Positions 43,879-55,514 are shown, numbered from the stretch's first letter. The stretch: DNA of 64,000 bases from Frateuria soli (GCF_021117385.1 NZ_CP088252.1:1178001-1242000); one strand, 5' to 3'. The notes: generated from the letters alone by a model not told the origin. A program made the numbers and translations.

Positions 43879-45648
43879 TCAGGCGACGAACTGCAGCCGC
43901 GCCAGCTCGGCGTAGAGTCCACCTTCGGCCAGCAGGCTTTCGTGGGTGCCCTGGGCGACGATGCGCCCGCCATCCATTACCACGATGCGGTCGGCACGCT
44001 GCACCGTCGCCAGCCGGTGGGCGATGACCAGGGTGGTGCGGCCTTTCTCCAGGCGCTCGAGGGCCTGCTGGATGGCCGCTTCCGACTGCGCGTCGAGCGC
44101 CGAGGTGGCTTCGTCCAGGAGCAGCAGCGGGGCGTCGCGCAGGATCGCGCGGGCGATCGCGATGCGCTGGCGCTGGCCGCCGGAGAGGCGTACGCCGCGT
44201 TCGCCCAGTTCGGCCTCGTAGCCGCCGGTCAGCGCGCCGATGAACTCGTGCGCTTCGGCGGCGCGGGCCGCTTCGCGCACTTCCTCGTCGCTCGCGGACT
44301 GGCGACCGAAGCGGATGTTGTCGGCGGCACTGCCGGCGAAGATCACCGTCTCCTGCGGCACCAGCGCGATGGCGCCGCGCAGCTCGGGCAAGGCGAGCGC
44401 GCGCAGGTCCACGCCGTCCAGCCGGATGGTTCCGGCCTGCGGGTCATAGAAGCGCAGCAGCAGGGCGAGCACGGTGCTCTTGCCCGCGCCGGAGGGGCCG
44501 ACCAGCGCCACGGTCTCGCCGGGGCGGATGTCCAGGGTGAAGTCGTGCAGTGCCGGCGCATCCGGTCGCGTGGGGTAGTGGAAACCGACATGTTCGAAGC
44601 GCAGTGCACCTTTGACCGGGCGGGGCAGCGCAAGCGGCTGCGACGGATCGGCGATCTGCGCCTGCTCGCCGAACAGCTCGCCGATGCGTTCCATGGCGCC
44701 GGCGGCACGCAGCACGTCGCCCCAGACTTCCGACAGCCCGGCAACCGAGCCGGCGGCGAACACCGCATACAGCACGAACTGGCCGAGGATGCCGGCGTTG
44801 AGCTGGCCCGCCAGCACGTCGCGCGCGCCGACCCACAGCACCAGCGTGATGGCGCCGAAGAACAGCACGATCACCGCCGCGGTCAGCAGCGCGCGCATGC
44901 CGATGCGCCGTCGGGCGCTTTCGAGCGCGCGGTCGATGGCATCGCGGTAGCGCCGGCTTTCGATGCCCTCGCGCGCGTAGGCCTTGACCGCCGGGGCCGC
45001 GTTGAGGGTTTCGTTGGCGATCGCCGCGGCATCGGCCAGGCGGTCCTGGCTGGCGCGGGAGAGCTTCTGCACGCGGCGCCCGAACACCAGGATCGGCAGC
45101 ATCACCGCCGGGATCACCAGCGCGGTGAGACCGGCCAGCCGCGGGCTGGTCCACACCATCATGGCGCTGGCGCCCAGCAGCATGACCGCGCTGCGCAGGG
45201 CGACCGAGATGCCGGAGCCGATCAGCGCCTGCACCACCTCGGTGTCGGTGCCCAGGCGCGAGATCAGCTCACCCACGCGCGAGCGTTCGAAGAAGCCCAC
45301 GTCCAGACGGATCACGTGCGCGTAGAGCCTGGCGCGCAACGCCGCGAGCGAGCGCTCGCCCAGCAGCGTGATGCAGAAGTAGCGCGCCGCGGTGGCGAAG
45401 GCGAGTACCAGGGCCACGGCGAACAGGCCCAGGAAGGTGCGGTTGATCGTGTCGCTGCTGGCGTTCCCGAAGCCGGCGTCGATCATGTGCCGCACCGCCA
45501 TCGGCAACACCAGGGTCGAGCCCGAGGACAGGCCGAGAAACACCAGCCAGCCGATCGCAAGCGCCTTGTGCGGCTTGAGGAAAGGCCAGAGCTGGCGCAG
45601 GGCGCCGATGCGGCGGGCGGGCTTGCCGGGGGGCGTGGGGTCGCTCAT
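43879..45648 (-). CDS. ABC exporter with fused ATPase (MsbA-related)
   Basis: The 589-residue half-transporter has six transmembrane helices (about 30-320) and an ATPase domain (about 350-580): Walker [11 protein letters not shown]-loop VPQET, signature [18 protein letters not shown], Walker [13 protein letters not shown] and switch [15 protein letters not shown]. It would function as a homodimer exporting a lipid, peptide or drug. It does not closely resemble a lipid A flippase gene context. Start ATG 45648 is the first methionine. It lies between the exonuclease and OPT transporter genes. Substrate unknown. Confidence 0.9.
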   Translation of the reverse strand: MSDPTPPGKPARRIGALRQLWPFLKPHKALAIGWLVFLGLSSGSTLVLPMAVRHMIDAGFGNASSDTINRTFLGLFAVALVLAFATAARYFCITLLGERSLAALRARLYAHVIRLDVGFFERSRVGELISRLGTDTEVVQALIGSGISVALRSAVMLLGASAMMVWTSPRLAGLTALVIPAVMLPILVFGRRVQKLSRASQDRLADAAAIANETLNAAPAVKAYAREGIESRRYRDAIDRALESARRRIGMRALLTAAVIVLFFGAITLVLWVGARDVLAGQLNAGILGQFVLYAVFAAGSVAGLSEVWGDVLRAAGAMERIGELFGEQAQIADPSQPLALPRPVKGALRFEHVGFHYPTRPDAPALHDFTLDIRPGETVALVGPSGAGKSTVLALLLRFYDPQAGTIRLDGVDLRALALPELRGAIALVPQETVIFAGSAADNIRFGRQSASDEEVREAARAAEAHEFIGALTGGYEAELGERGVRLSGGQRQRIAIARAILRDAPLLLLDEATSALDAQSEAAIQQALERLEKGRTTLVIAHRLATVQRADRIVVMDGGRIVAQGTHESLLAEGGLYAELARLQFVA

Positions 45649-45774
45649 CGATCAGGCGGCTGCAGGGGGGAGTCCCACGATGTGGGGGCAGCGCGTCATA
45701 GCCCAAGCCGCTTGTTTCTGGATGACCGCACCACCTCGTGCCGGGGCGCCCACAGCGGCAACAGGAATCTTCAT

Positions 45775-45830
45775 GGGACCCACTCGTGGGCGATGCTCCG
45801 GTGGAAGAGCATCTCCCCAAGTGGGCCCCA
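45775..45830. repeat. TAGGAGC-family palindrome, copy 5 (degenerate)
   Basis: GGGACCCACTCGTGGGCGATGCTC at 45775-45798 pairs with a diverged right arm GAGCATCTCCCCAAGTGGGC (45807-45830). It lies between the ABC exporter and the OPT gene, 13 bases from the OPT stop. Confidence 0.75.
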
Positions 45831-45843
45831 CGAAGAGTGCGGG

Positions 45844-47832
45844 TCAGGCGGCGGCGCGCCCCATGCGGGCGATCCAGCGATACATCACCACGATGCTCGC
45901 AACGAAGACGAGACCGCCGATCCAGATTGCCGGGGTTTCGAAGCTGTCGCCGACCAATGCCAGCGGCGCCTGCTTGCCGGAGATCGCCACGATCGCGGCC
46001 ACCACCACGCCGAGCAGGCTTTCGCCCACGATCAGCCCGGAGGCGAGCAGTACGCCCAGTTGCTTGGTCGCCTCGCCGTTGGGACGCCGGTCGGCGCGCT
46101 TGTCGAACCAGGCGCCGACCAGCGAACCGACCACCACCATCAGCGTGGTCGAGGTGGGCAGGTAGATGCCCAGGCCGACGGCCAGCGGGGGCAGGCGCGC
46201 GCGGCTGGTACGCACCAGCACTTCGTCCAGGAGGATCAGCGCCACACCGATCGCGGCGCCGATGGTGATCAGGCTCCAGTCGATGTTGCCCGTGATGACG
46301 CCCTGGGCGAGTGCCGAGATCAGGCCGGCCTGCGGCGCCGGCAGCGCGCGGGCCGGGTCGACGCCCGGTGCGCCGAGGAAGCCGTAGGCCTGGTTGAGCA
46401 GGTCCAGCACCGGCGGGATCACCACCGCGCCGGCGATCACGCCGATCACCAGCGCCCACTGCTGCAGCGACGGGGTTGCATCGACCAGTTGGCCGGTCTT
46501 GAGGTCCTGCAGGTTGTTGTTGGCGATGGAGGCGACGGCGAAGACGATGGCCGTGACGAACAGTGCGAACGCCACCAGCGCCTTGCCGGCTTCCTCCGGC
46601 ACCAGCGCCTTCACGCCAAGCACCAGCAGCAGCGCAGCGATGATCACCACCAGGATGCCGATGCCGGACAGGGGACTGTTGGACGAGCCGATCAGGCCGG
46701 CCATGTAGCCGCACACGGCCGAGACCAGGAAGCTCAGGATCACCACGAAGATCACGCCGCCGATCACCAGCAGCGCGGTGTGCGAGCCCAGGCCGCTGAC
46801 GTTGGCGAAGTGGCCGAGCAGCCACGCCACCGGCACCAGGCAGATCGCCGTGACGATGCCGACCACCCCGATCGGGATGTCGTGCTCGGTGCGCGGAAGC
46901 GTTTCCAGCTTGCCGGCCTTGCGCACGCGCGAGGCGGCCATGGCGCCGGCCAGGCCGCTGATCACCGGCTTGACCAGCTTGGCCAGCGTCCAGATCGCCG
47001 CCACGCCGATGGTGCCGGCGCCGACGAAGCGCACGTAGTGGCTCCAGGTCGCCTGCGCGGCATCGGCCGCCGAGCCGGCCTCCGGATGCAGCAGCAGGAA
47101 GTGCGGTACCGCCCAGCCCCAGCCGATCAGCGCGCCGACCAGCATCGCCACGCCGACCCACAGGCCGACCAGGTGGCCGACCGCGAACAGTGCGAAGGAC
47201 AGGCTGAAATCAAAGCCGGTTGCCGCGCCGCGGTCGCCGATGCGGAAGTAGTCGGACACCGATTCGGCGAACACGCGCGTCTTGACGATCACGTAGAACA
47301 CGGCCGAGACGATCGAGCCCACGATCACCGCCTTGAGGCCGGCGCCGCCGGATTCGACCGACTCGGCCGCCTCCTGCGGGTTGCCCGAGCCGACCTTGAG
47401 CACCTCGGCGCAGGCCACGCCCTCGGGGTAGGGCAGGTCCGAATCGGTGACCAGCGCGCGGCGCAGCGGGATCGTGTACATCACGCCCAGCACGCCGCCG
47501 GTCGCGCAGATCCCGAAGGACATCCAGAACGGGAAGCCGTTCCACCAGCCGATGATGATCAGGCCCGGAAGCACGAAGATGATCGCCGAGAGCGTGCCGG
47601 CGGCCGACGCCACCGTCTGCACGATATTGTTCTCCTGCATCGTCGAGTTCTTCATCGCCCGCAGGATCGCCATCGAGATCACCGCGGCGGGGATCGAGGT
47701 GGCGAAGGTCAGGCCGGCCTTCAGGCCGAAGAACACGTTGGCCGCGGTGAACACCACGGTGATCACGATGCCGATGATCAGGCCTCGCAAGGTGAACTCG
47801 GTGCGCTTGGCGCCTTGGGATTGGGCAGTCAC
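45844..47832 (-). CDS. OPT-family oligopeptide transporter
   Basis: The 662-residue inner-membrane protein has about 15 hydrophobic helices and matches the OPT family: TLRGLIIGIVITVVFTAANVFFGLKAGL near the start, a NSTMQENNIVQTVASAAGTLSA segment, the SSNSPLSGIGI segment and STTLMVVVGSLVGAWFDKRADR. It would import small peptides or metal-peptide chelates. The GTG at 47832 is preferred because GGAACC lies 7 bases before; GTG 47865 is the first in frame but has no site. Substrate unknown. Confidence 0.88.
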   Translation of the reverse strand: MTAQSQGAKRTEFTLRGLIIGIVITVVFTAANVFFGLKAGLTFATSIPAAVISMAILRAMKNSTMQENNIVQTVASAAGTLSAIIFVLPGLIIIGWWNGFPFWMSFGICATGGVLGVMYTIPLRRALVTDSDLPYPEGVACAEVLKVGSGNPQEAAESVESGGAGLKAVIVGSIVSAVFYVIVKTRVFAESVSDYFRIGDRGAATGFDFSLSFALFAVGHLVGLWVGVAMLVGALIGWGWAVPHFLLLHPEAGSAADAAQATWSHYVRFVGAGTIGVAAIWTLAKLVKPVISGLAGAMAASRVRKAGKLETLPRTEHDIPIGVVGIVTAICLVPVAWLLGHFANVSGLGSHTALLVIGGVIFVVILSFLVSAVCGYMAGLIGSSNSPLSGIGILVVIIAALLLVLGVKALVPEEAGKALVAFALFVTAIVFAVASIANNNLQDLKTGQLVDATPSLQQWALVIGVIAGAVVIPPVLDLLNQAYGFLGAPGVDPARALPAPQAGLISALAQGVITGNIDWSLITIGAAIGVALILLDEVLVRTSRARLPPLAVGLGIYLPTSTTLMVVVGSLVGAWFDKRADRRPNGEATKQLGVLLASGLIVGESLLGVVVAAIVAISGKQAPLALVGDSFETPAIWIGGLVFVASIVVMYRWIARMGRAAA

Positions 47833-48046
47833 TTGGTGGTTCCGTTCTAGGTTGTTCCCCTGCACGCCGAAGGCGCGCCCCTCGCGATCGCCCCCCGGCG
47901 GGTCGCGGCGGAAAGCATAGCGTGGATGGGCTGCTGCCCGGACCCCGGATCCCGGCCCGCACCCGCCAAGGCAAGCCCGAGCACTCGTGCAGTCGCTTCA
48001 CCGGACCCGGAAGGGCTGGAGCCCGTACTGACGGGCCGCGCCGCGC

Positions 48047-48658
48047 TCAATCCCTCGGCATGTCGTCCGGCCGGCGCACGCGGGCCTGGCCACGGGTGAG
48101 GTCGACGATGCGATCGCAGGCCTCGTCGAGGCGGTCGGCCGGAAGTTCCAGCGCCAGCGTGGCGCCTGCGGCGTCGAAGCTCTCGTGCTCGATCCGAGCC
48201 TGCCAGCCCGGGCAGCGCGCCTTCAGCAGCGCCAGGTCGGCGAAAGGGCAATGCACGGTCAGCCGCGCCATCGCTACCAGCGGCACGCGCTCGGCCAGAC
48301 GCAGGCACTCGGCGGCGGTGCCGCCGTAGGCGCGCACCAGGCCGCCGGCGCCCAGCTTGATGCCGCCATACCAGCGGGTCACGACCACCATCACGCGATC
48401 CACGCCGGCGCCTTCGATGGCCTGCAGGATCGGCCGCCCGGCGGTGCCGCCAGGCTCGCCGTCGTCGTTGAAGCGGTAATCCTGGCCGATGCGGTAGGCC
48501 CAGCAGTTGTGCGTGGCGGCGGGGTCCGCCACCTCGTGCAGGAAGGCCATCGCCTGCTCGACCGACTGCACCGGCGCGGCCTGCGCCAGGAAGCGGCTCT
48601 TGCGGATGTCCTGGGCGTGCCTGCAGGCGGCGACGAGGACGTGCAGGGTCTCGGACAT
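48047..48658 (-). CDS. yigZ: IMPACT-family protein, YigZ-like
   Basis: The 203-residue protein is of the IMPACT/YigZ family: KSRFLAQAAPVQSVEQAMAFL, the FNDDGEPGGTAGRPILQAI signature and WYGGIKLGAGGLVRAYGG. The first domain is a ribosomal-protein-S5-like fold, the second a ferredoxin-like fold. It is thought to act on nucleotide or RNA metabolism; the precise role is unresolved. It starts at ATG 48658, before the hydrolase gene on the same strand. Confidence 0.85.
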   Translation of the reverse strand: MSETLHVLVAACRHAQDIRKSRFLAQAAPVQSVEQAMAFLHEVADPAATHNCWAYRIGQDYRFNDDGEPGGTAGRPILQAIEGAGVDRVMVVVTRWYGGIKLGAGGLVRAYGGTAAECLRLAERVPLVAMARLTVHCPFADLALLKARCPGWQARIEHESFDAAGATLALELPADRLDEACDRIVDLTRGQARVRRPDDMPRD

Positions 48659-48715
48659 GCGCGGTGCGGAAGGACGGAACGGCGCACGGTATCACGCCGC
48701 GCCTGGCCGCCCGCT

Positions 48716-50161
48716 TCAGTCGCCGATGGCCGGGCCGGGGTCGGGATGGCGGAAGTCGTGCGGCGACAGGTCCTGCGTCAGGCGGAACACGCCCTGGTGG
48801 ACACGCCGCGGCAGCACCACGTCGAGCACGGTGGTCTGGTGCGGTCCCAGCATGGCGAACAGGTCCTCGCCCGAGGCACTCGCCGCCAGGACGTGGTGCA
48901 CCAGCCCGGCCAGGTCCGCCGGTTGCACGCGCGCGCCGTACGGGCGATGGCTGGCCACGGCCGGGCGCAGCGTGCGGCGCGGGTTGCGCGGATCGGGCAC
49001 GCGGGCATCGCCGGCGAGCAGCGCGTGGTTGAGGAACAGCGTGACGGTGCCGGGCCGTGCCGGGTCGGCCTGGCGGTCGTCGAGGAATCCGGCCGGCAAC
49101 TGGTCCAGGCTCGCCCGGGGGCCGGCGGTAAGCAGGAAGCCGGTGCCGGTGAGCGGTTCGCCGGTGTCGTCGGCCAGGCGCAGCACCAGCATGCTGCGCG
49201 GATCGTGGATGTGCACGCGCGGCGCGAACGGTCCGACCGGTTCCAGTTCCACCTTGTCGGCGTCGCGAGCGAGGTTCTCGCGATCGAAGGCGTCGCACAG
49301 GGCGGCATAGGCGGCGGCATCGTGGACGACGAGGCAACGCAGGATGGCCTCGACCGTCGCCGGGGCAGCGGCAGTGAGAATGCCCTGGTCGGCGCCCGAG
49401 TGCGCCGCGCCGGCGACAAGCTTTAAGGCGCAGCGCGGGCCGCGCAGCAGGCTGAGCGAAAGCGCGTCGACCGCAGTGCCGCGGTGCCCGTCGCCCACCG
49501 CCAGTACCGCGTGGCGGGCGTTGAGGTTGGCCGAGGCGATGCGCACCACGCCGTCGGAACCGTCCTCGCCGGTGTAGCTGTTGAGGTGGTCGTAGAGCGA
49601 GCGGTCCGGCCGGTCGCCGGTCAGCACGAACAGGAACTGACCCCGGGTGGCCGGATCCGTGCCATGGATGTGGTCGAGGTTGAGCGCGAGCGACGCGGGG
49701 CTGCCCAGCTCCAGCCAGTCGAGGATGCGCTGGCCCGGCTCCACGCCATTGAACCAGGCCTTGAGCCGGCCCAGCGTGCCCTTGCCGAGCCTGGCCAGCG
49801 CCGAGCCGAAGTTGGCTGGCGCGAGCATCACCAGATGGCTGAGCCGGATGGTGCTGTGGCTGGCAGGCTTGTCGCGTTGCGCGCGCAGCCACTCGCGCAC
49901 CACCGGGCCGCCGGTCGAATGGGTGATGCAGGCGAAGCTGCCGGTGGACAGGTGCAGGTCGCGCAGCGCGTGGTCGAACGCGCGCACCAGGTCACCCATG
50001 GTCACGGTGTCGTCGAAGCTCACGTACTCGGACAGCCGGATGTCCCGGATGGTCAGCGCCAGGCCGGCTGCGCGGGCGGCTTCCTGCACGCGCCGGGGCA
50101 TGGCGCCGTAGGTGGCGGTGCTGGTCACGCTCCAGCCATGGACGAAGACGAGCGTCGTCAT
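48716..50161 (-). CDS. alpha/beta-hydrolase-type esterase/lipase
   Basis: From ATG 50161 (MTTLVFVHGW) the 481-residue protein is a cytoplasmic-looking alpha/beta hydrolase. The nucleophile is S82 in ITHSTGGPVVREW, the HGW oxyanion motif is at residues 8-10, and the lipase-like ANFGSALARLGKG segment follows. The C-terminal half (from about residue 300) forms a second module with GTGFLLTAGPRASL and PTTVLDVVLPRR, which I do not recognise. AAGGACC lies 8 bases before the start. No signal peptide is present, and the substrate is unknown. Confidence 0.75.
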   Translation of the reverse strand: MTTLVFVHGWSVTSTATYGAMPRRVQEAARAAGLALTIRDIRLSEYVSFDDTVTMGDLVRAFDHALRDLHLSTGSFACITHSTGGPVVREWLRAQRDKPASHSTIRLSHLVMLAPANFGSALARLGKGTLGRLKAWFNGVEPGQRILDWLELGSPASLALNLDHIHGTDPATRGQFLFVLTGDRPDRSLYDHLNSYTGEDGSDGVVRIASANLNARHAVLAVGDGHRGTAVDALSLSLLRGPRCALKLVAGAAHSGADQGILTAAAPATVEAILRCLVVHDAAAYAALCDAFDRENLARDADKVELEPVGPFAPRVHIHDPRSMLVLRLADDTGEPLTGTGFLLTAGPRASLDQLPAGFLDDRQADPARPGTVTLFLNHALLAGDARVPDPRNPRRTLRPAVASHRPYGARVQPADLAGLVHHVLAASASGEDLFAMLGPHQTTVLDVVLPRRVHQGVFRLTQDLSPHDFRHPDPGPAIGD

Positions 50162-50277
50162 GCGATGGTCCTTCGGGCGATGGCCGCAGCGTAGCAGGCC
50201 GTACCGGACCTTCTGGGCGACCTCCCGCTCATCTTTGCATCCGCATAATGCCGGGCTGGACCGTGGAGAAAGCGCCG

Positions 50278-51045
50278 ATGACCGTACACCTGCTGATCGC
50301 GTTGTTCGCCGTTGCCTGGCTGGCTGGCCGGCTGGGCTGGCGGCGGCTGCGGCTCGCCGGCATCGCGCTGGGGCTGGCGTTCCTGGTCGTTGCCGGCTGC
50401 GGCGCCTTGCCCAAGCTGCTGCTGCGGGTGTGGCAATCGCCTTATGCGCAGCGGCCGGCGCTGGAGTGGGCGCCGTCGAACGCAATCGTGCTGCTCACCG
50501 CCGGGGCGACCTACCCGCCGGGCGGCCCGCTGGAGCCGGGCCACACGGCCTATTCGCGCATTGCCGAGGCGGTGGTGCTCTATCGCGACTGCCGTGCGTC
50601 CGGCGCGCGCTGCACCCTGCTGGTCAGCGGTGGCGATGCGGAGCACACGGGCGAGCCGCTCGCGCGCACCTACAAGCGCACGCTCGTGCAGCTGGGCGTG
50701 CCGGGCGAGGACATGGTGCTCGAAAAGCACAGCCTCACGACCTGGGGCAACGCCTTGTACGCCCGCGGGGTGCTCTGGCAGATCGGCGCCGATCGGGTCT
50801 GGCTGGTGACCTCGGCGCACCACCTGCGGCGCGCGGTGTTCGCGTTCGAGCACTTCGGCATCAGGGTGACGCCGGTGCGGGCGGACTACCTGCGCGGCGT
50901 GTGGTCGCTGATGCCCAGCGCCTACAACCTGTACGTCACCGATGCCATCGTGCACGAGTACGTCGGCATGGCGCTCTACCACTGGTACGCATGGCGCGGA
51001 CGGACGGTCGTGCCGGCGCAGAACGAGTGGCCGGCGGAAGACTGA
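50278..51045 (+). CDS. YdcF/SanA-family (DUF218) membrane protein
   Basis: The 255-residue protein has an N-terminal transmembrane pair and a DUF218 core: IVLLTAGATYPPGGPLEPG, GDAEHTGEPLARTYKR, DMVLEKHSLTTWGNALYARG and LVTSAHHLRRAVFAFEHFG. It resembles YdcF/SanA, which affect the cell envelope and vancomycin sensitivity; the molecular activity is unknown. GGAG lies about 9 bases before ATG 50278. It faces the aldehyde dehydrogenase gene and is divergent from the hydrolase gene. Confidence 0.82.
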   Translation: MTVHLLIALFAVAWLAGRLGWRRLRLAGIALGLAFLVVAGCGALPKLLLRVWQSPYAQRPALEWAPSNAIVLLTAGATYPPGGPLEPGHTAYSRIAEAVVLYRDCRASGARCTLLVSGGDAEHTGEPLARTYKRTLVQLGVPGEDMVLEKHSLTTWGNALYARGVLWQIGADRVWLVTSAHHLRRAVFAFEHFGIRVTPVRADYLRGVWSLMPSAYNLYVTDAIVHEYVGMALYHWYAWRGRTVVPAQNEWPAED

Positions 51046-51048
51046 TCC

Positions 51049-52482
51049 CTATGCGGGCCGGCGCATCACCATCAACCGCACCTCGCTCATGTCCTCGATG
51101 GCGTAGCGCACGCCCTCGCGACCGAAGCCCGAGAGCTTGATGCCGCCGTAGGGCATGTTGTCGACGCGGAAGCTGGGGATGTCGTTGACGATTACGCCGC
51201 CCTGTTCCAGCTCCTCCCAGGCGCGCATGGCGTGCTCAAGGGAGTCGGTGAAGATGCCCGCCTGCAAGCCGTAGTCCGAGTCGTTGACCAGCCCGATGGC
51301 CTCGTCCAGCGTGTCGAACGGGGCGAGCAGCGCGAACGGGCCGAAGGCTTCCAGGCGGTTGGCCCTGGCGTCGCGGGGCACGCCTTCCATCAGGGTCGCC
51401 TCCAGCATGTTGCCCTCGCGCTTGCCGCCGCAGAGCAGCTTCGCGCCCGCGCGACGGGCCTCGTCGATCCAGCCGTGCAGGCGCTCGGCCGCGGCTTCGT
51501 CGATCATCGGACCGATGAACACGTCCTTCTTCTTCGGGTCGCCCGCCTTGAGCTTCTTGGTGGCGGTGACCAGCTTCTTCTTGAGCGCCTCGTAGAGCGA
51601 GGCGTGCGCGTAGATCCGCTGCACGCCGATGCAGCTCTGGCCGGACTGGTAGAACGCACCGAACACCAGCCGCTGGACGATGGCGTCGAGCTTGCCGGCC
51701 TGGTCGGCGTCGACGATGCAGGCCGCATTGCCGCCCAGTTCCAGCACCACCTTCTTGCGCCCTGCACGCGCCTTCAGGTCCCAGCCGATCTGCCCGCCGG
51801 TGAACGAAAGCAGCCTGAAGCGCTCGTCCTCGACCAGCGGCGAAGCCTCGCTGCCGCCGACCGGCAGGATCGAGAAGGCGCCCTTGGGCAGGTCGGTCTC
51901 GGCCAGCACCTGGCCGATGATCAGCGCGCCGATCGGCGTTTTCTCCGAGGGCTTGAGCACGAACGGGCAGCCGGCGGCGATCGCCGGCGCAACCTTGTGC
52001 GCGACCAGGTTGAGCGGAAAGTTGAAAGGCGTGATGAAGGATACCGGGCCGATCGGCACCCGCCTGGTATAGCCGTGGTAGCCATCCAGGCGCGGCGCCA
52101 GCTCCAGGTTGAGCGTCTCACCGTCGACGCGCACGGCCTCCGCAGCGGCGATGCGGAAAGTCTCGATCAGCCGCGTGACCTCGCCGGCGGCGTCCTTGAT
52201 CGGCTTGCCCGCCTCCACGCAAAGGGCCAGCGCCAACTCGTCGCGGCGCTGCTCGAACCGGGCCGCGCAATGCTCCAGCACGGCTTGCCGCGCCCACGGC
52301 TTGAACGCGCGCATCGGCGCGGTCGCCTTCACCGCGGCGGCGATGGCCTTCTCGATCGCGCGGGCGTCGGGCACGGCCACGCGGGTGGCGATCCTGCCGC
52401 TGTACTTGTCGCGCACCTGGAGGTCGGCGTTGGGGTGTTGCGGGCGGTTGGCGAGGTAGTAGGGGTAGGTCTTGTCGAGCAT
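51049..52482 (-). CDS. aldehyde dehydrogenase, NAD(P)-dependent
   Basis: The 477-residue enzyme has the ALDH signatures: FTGGQIGWDL and VLELGGNAACIVDADQ with catalytic Glu (in VLELGG), and the cysteine site QSGQSCIGVQR. It also has FNFPLNLVAHKVAPAIAAGCPFVLKPSEKTP and ends SEVRLMVMRRPA. The N-terminus and the KDAAGEVTRLIETF segment place it with the semialdehyde or glyceraldehyde-3-phosphate (non-phosphorylating) branch, but the substrate cannot be named. GGGAGACG lies 7 bases before the ATG. Confidence 0.88.
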   Translation of the reverse strand: MLDKTYPYYLANRPQHPNADLQVRDKYSGRIATRVAVPDARAIEKAIAAAVKATAPMRAFKPWARQAVLEHCAARFEQRRDELALALCVEAGKPIKDAAGEVTRLIETFRIAAAEAVRVDGETLNLELAPRLDGYHGYTRRVPIGPVSFITPFNFPLNLVAHKVAPAIAAGCPFVLKPSEKTPIGALIIGQVLAETDLPKGAFSILPVGGSEASPLVEDERFRLLSFTGGQIGWDLKARAGRKKVVLELGGNAACIVDADQAGKLDAIVQRLVFGAFYQSGQSCIGVQRIYAHASLYEALKKKLVTATKKLKAGDPKKKDVFIGPMIDEAAAERLHGWIDEARRAGAKLLCGGKREGNMLEATLMEGVPRDARANRLEAFGPFALLAPFDTLDEAIGLVNDSDYGLQAGIFTDSLEHAMRAWEELEQGGVIVNDIPSFRVDNMPYGGIKLSGFGREGVRYAIEDMSEVRLMVMRRPA

Positions 52483-52556
52483 GGACGTCTCCCGGGTGGA
52501 GAGGGGCAGGTTGCCGGCGCAGGCGTTGCCGACGCGTGAGCCGGCACCGCGCCTGG

Positions 52557-52630
52557 CAGGAGCCCCCTTGCGGGCGATGCTCTTGGCTCTCATGCCCACA
52601 CAAACAGCATCGCCCACAAATGGGCGCCTA
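52557..52630. repeat. TAGGAGC-family palindrome, copy 6 (supplies the xseA stop)
   Basis: Arms CAGGAGCCCCCTTGCGGGCGATGCT (52557-52581) and AGCATCGCCCACAAATGGGCGCCTA (52606-52630). The last three bases, read on the minus strand, are TAG, the stop codon of xseA. Confidence 0.88.
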
Positions 52631-53995
52631 CGGTCCCGCGGTATCCGGGGGCAGGACGCGGGCCGCCAGTTCGCCGTCGGCAAGCCGCGCGTGCACCACG
52701 GTGCCCGCCGGCGCATCTTTCGCCGCGCGCAACACGCGACCTTCGCTGTCGAACACGATCGCGTAGCCGCGCTCCAGCGTCGCCAGCGGGCTGACCGCGT
52801 GCAGCGCGCGCGCGGCCTGACGAAGGGTCAGGCGGGCCCGCTCCAGGCGATGGCCCATGCATTGCTGCAGCGAGCGCTCCCGCTCCGCCAGGCGCCGCTG
52901 CAGCAACTGCAGGCGCTGGCGCGGGTGCTGTGCCAGCAGCCGCGCGCGCAGCCGGTCGAGCCGGATTTCGCGGTTGCGGGCCTGTTCGCGCAAGGCCGCG
53001 TGCAGGCGCCGGTGCAGTTGCACGAGCCGTTCGCGATCGCGCGCCAGGCGTGCCTGCGGGCGCTGTGCCTGGAGACGGGCGAGCAGGTGGTCGATGCGCT
53101 GCGTCTGCGCCTGCAGTCGGCGGCCATGCAGCAGTTGCAGGCGTTGCGCCAGCTGGCCCAGGTGCCGGCGCAAGGCCAGCGCGTCCGGCACCAGCAGTTC
53201 GGCTGCCGCCGAGGGCGTGGCCGCGCGCAGGTCGGCGACGAAATCGGCGATGGAAAAGTCGATTTCGTGCCCGACCGCGCTCACCACCGGGACCGCGCAG
53301 GCATGCACGGCACGGGCGACGGCCTCGTCGCTGAAGGCCATCAGGTCTTCCAGCGAGCCGCCGCCGCGGGTCAGCAACAACACGTCATGGCGGCGCGCGG
53401 CCGAGGCCTTGCGCAGCATCGCCACGATCGCCGGCGGTGCCTCGCGACCCTGGACCGGCACCGGCAGCACCTCCACCTCGACCAGTGGCCAGCGCCGGCG
53501 CAATACGCTCAGCACGTCGCGGATCGCCGCGCCGGTGGCCGAGGTGATCACGCCGATGCGTCGCGCGAAGCGGGGCAGGGCGCGCTTGCGGGAGGGTTCG
53601 AACAGGCCTTCGGCCTCGAGCCGCGCCTTCAGCAGCTCGAACTCGCGGCGCAGCGCGCCTTCGCCTGCCAGCTCCATGTGCTCGGCAACCAGCTGGTATT
53701 CGCCGCGCGGCTCGTACAGCCCGACTCGCGCGCGCACCAGCACGTGCATGCCGTCGGCCGGCTTGAAGCGCAGGAAGCTGCTCTTGGGCTTGAACATCGC
53801 CGCGCGCACCTGGGCGCCGGCGTCCTTCAGGGTGAAGTAGAGGTGCCCGGAGGCCGGGCGCGACACGTTGCACAGCTCGCCCTCGATCCACACCAGCGGC
53901 AGCGCGTCCTCCAGCAGCCCGCGCACGAGCCGGTTGAGGGTGCTCGGGGTGAGGATGCTGCGCGGCGGGGCCGCGGGTCGGTCGGGGGTGCGCAT
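52628..53995 (-). CDS. xseA: exodeoxyribonuclease VII large subunit
   Basis: The 455-residue protein matches XseA: N-terminal OB fold (SILTPSTLNRLVRGLLEDALPLVWIEGELCNVSRPASGHLYFTLKD), then the catalytic core with IGVITSATGAAIRDVLSVLRRR and LLLTRGGGSLEDLMAFSDEAVARAVHA, and a long Arg/Gln-rich coiled coil (about 270-390) that packs against XseB. It degrades single-stranded DNA to oligonucleotides. Its TAG stop is the end of a TAGGAGC-family palindrome, so the C-terminus (VLPPDTAGP) may have been set by that element. Start ATG 53995. Confidence 0.94.
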   Translation of the reverse strand: MRTPDRPAAPPRSILTPSTLNRLVRGLLEDALPLVWIEGELCNVSRPASGHLYFTLKDAGAQVRAAMFKPKSSFLRFKPADGMHVLVRARVGLYEPRGEYQLVAEHMELAGEGALRREFELLKARLEAEGLFEPSRKRALPRFARRIGVITSATGAAIRDVLSVLRRRWPLVEVEVLPVPVQGREAPPAIVAMLRKASAARRHDVLLLTRGGGSLEDLMAFSDEAVARAVHACAVPVVSAVGHEIDFSIADFVADLRAATPSAAAELLVPDALALRRHLGQLAQRLQLLHGRRLQAQTQRIDHLLARLQAQRPQARLARDRERLVQLHRRLHAALREQARNREIRLDRLRARLLAQHPRQRLQLLQRRLAERERSLQQCMGHRLERARLTLRQAARALHAVSPLATLERGYAIVFDSEGRVLRAAKDAPAGTVVHARLADGELAARVLPPDTAGP

Positions 53996-54095
53996 GGACC
54001 GTCGAGCCTAGCACGAAGCGCTTGTTGAACATGCGCTTGGGCGAGGAAACGCAGGAAGAACCTCACGTTGGCGGCGGGCGCCAAATTCCGCGTAT

Positions 54096-55514
<1,419 letters not shown>

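Noticed and set aside
43942-47850. A 1302-codon open frame on the plus strand
   Set aside because: It runs antisense across the ABC exporter and OPT genes, whose motifs are unambiguous. Long antisense frames are common in GC-rich DNA; the product is His/Asp/Arg-rich and has no family pattern.
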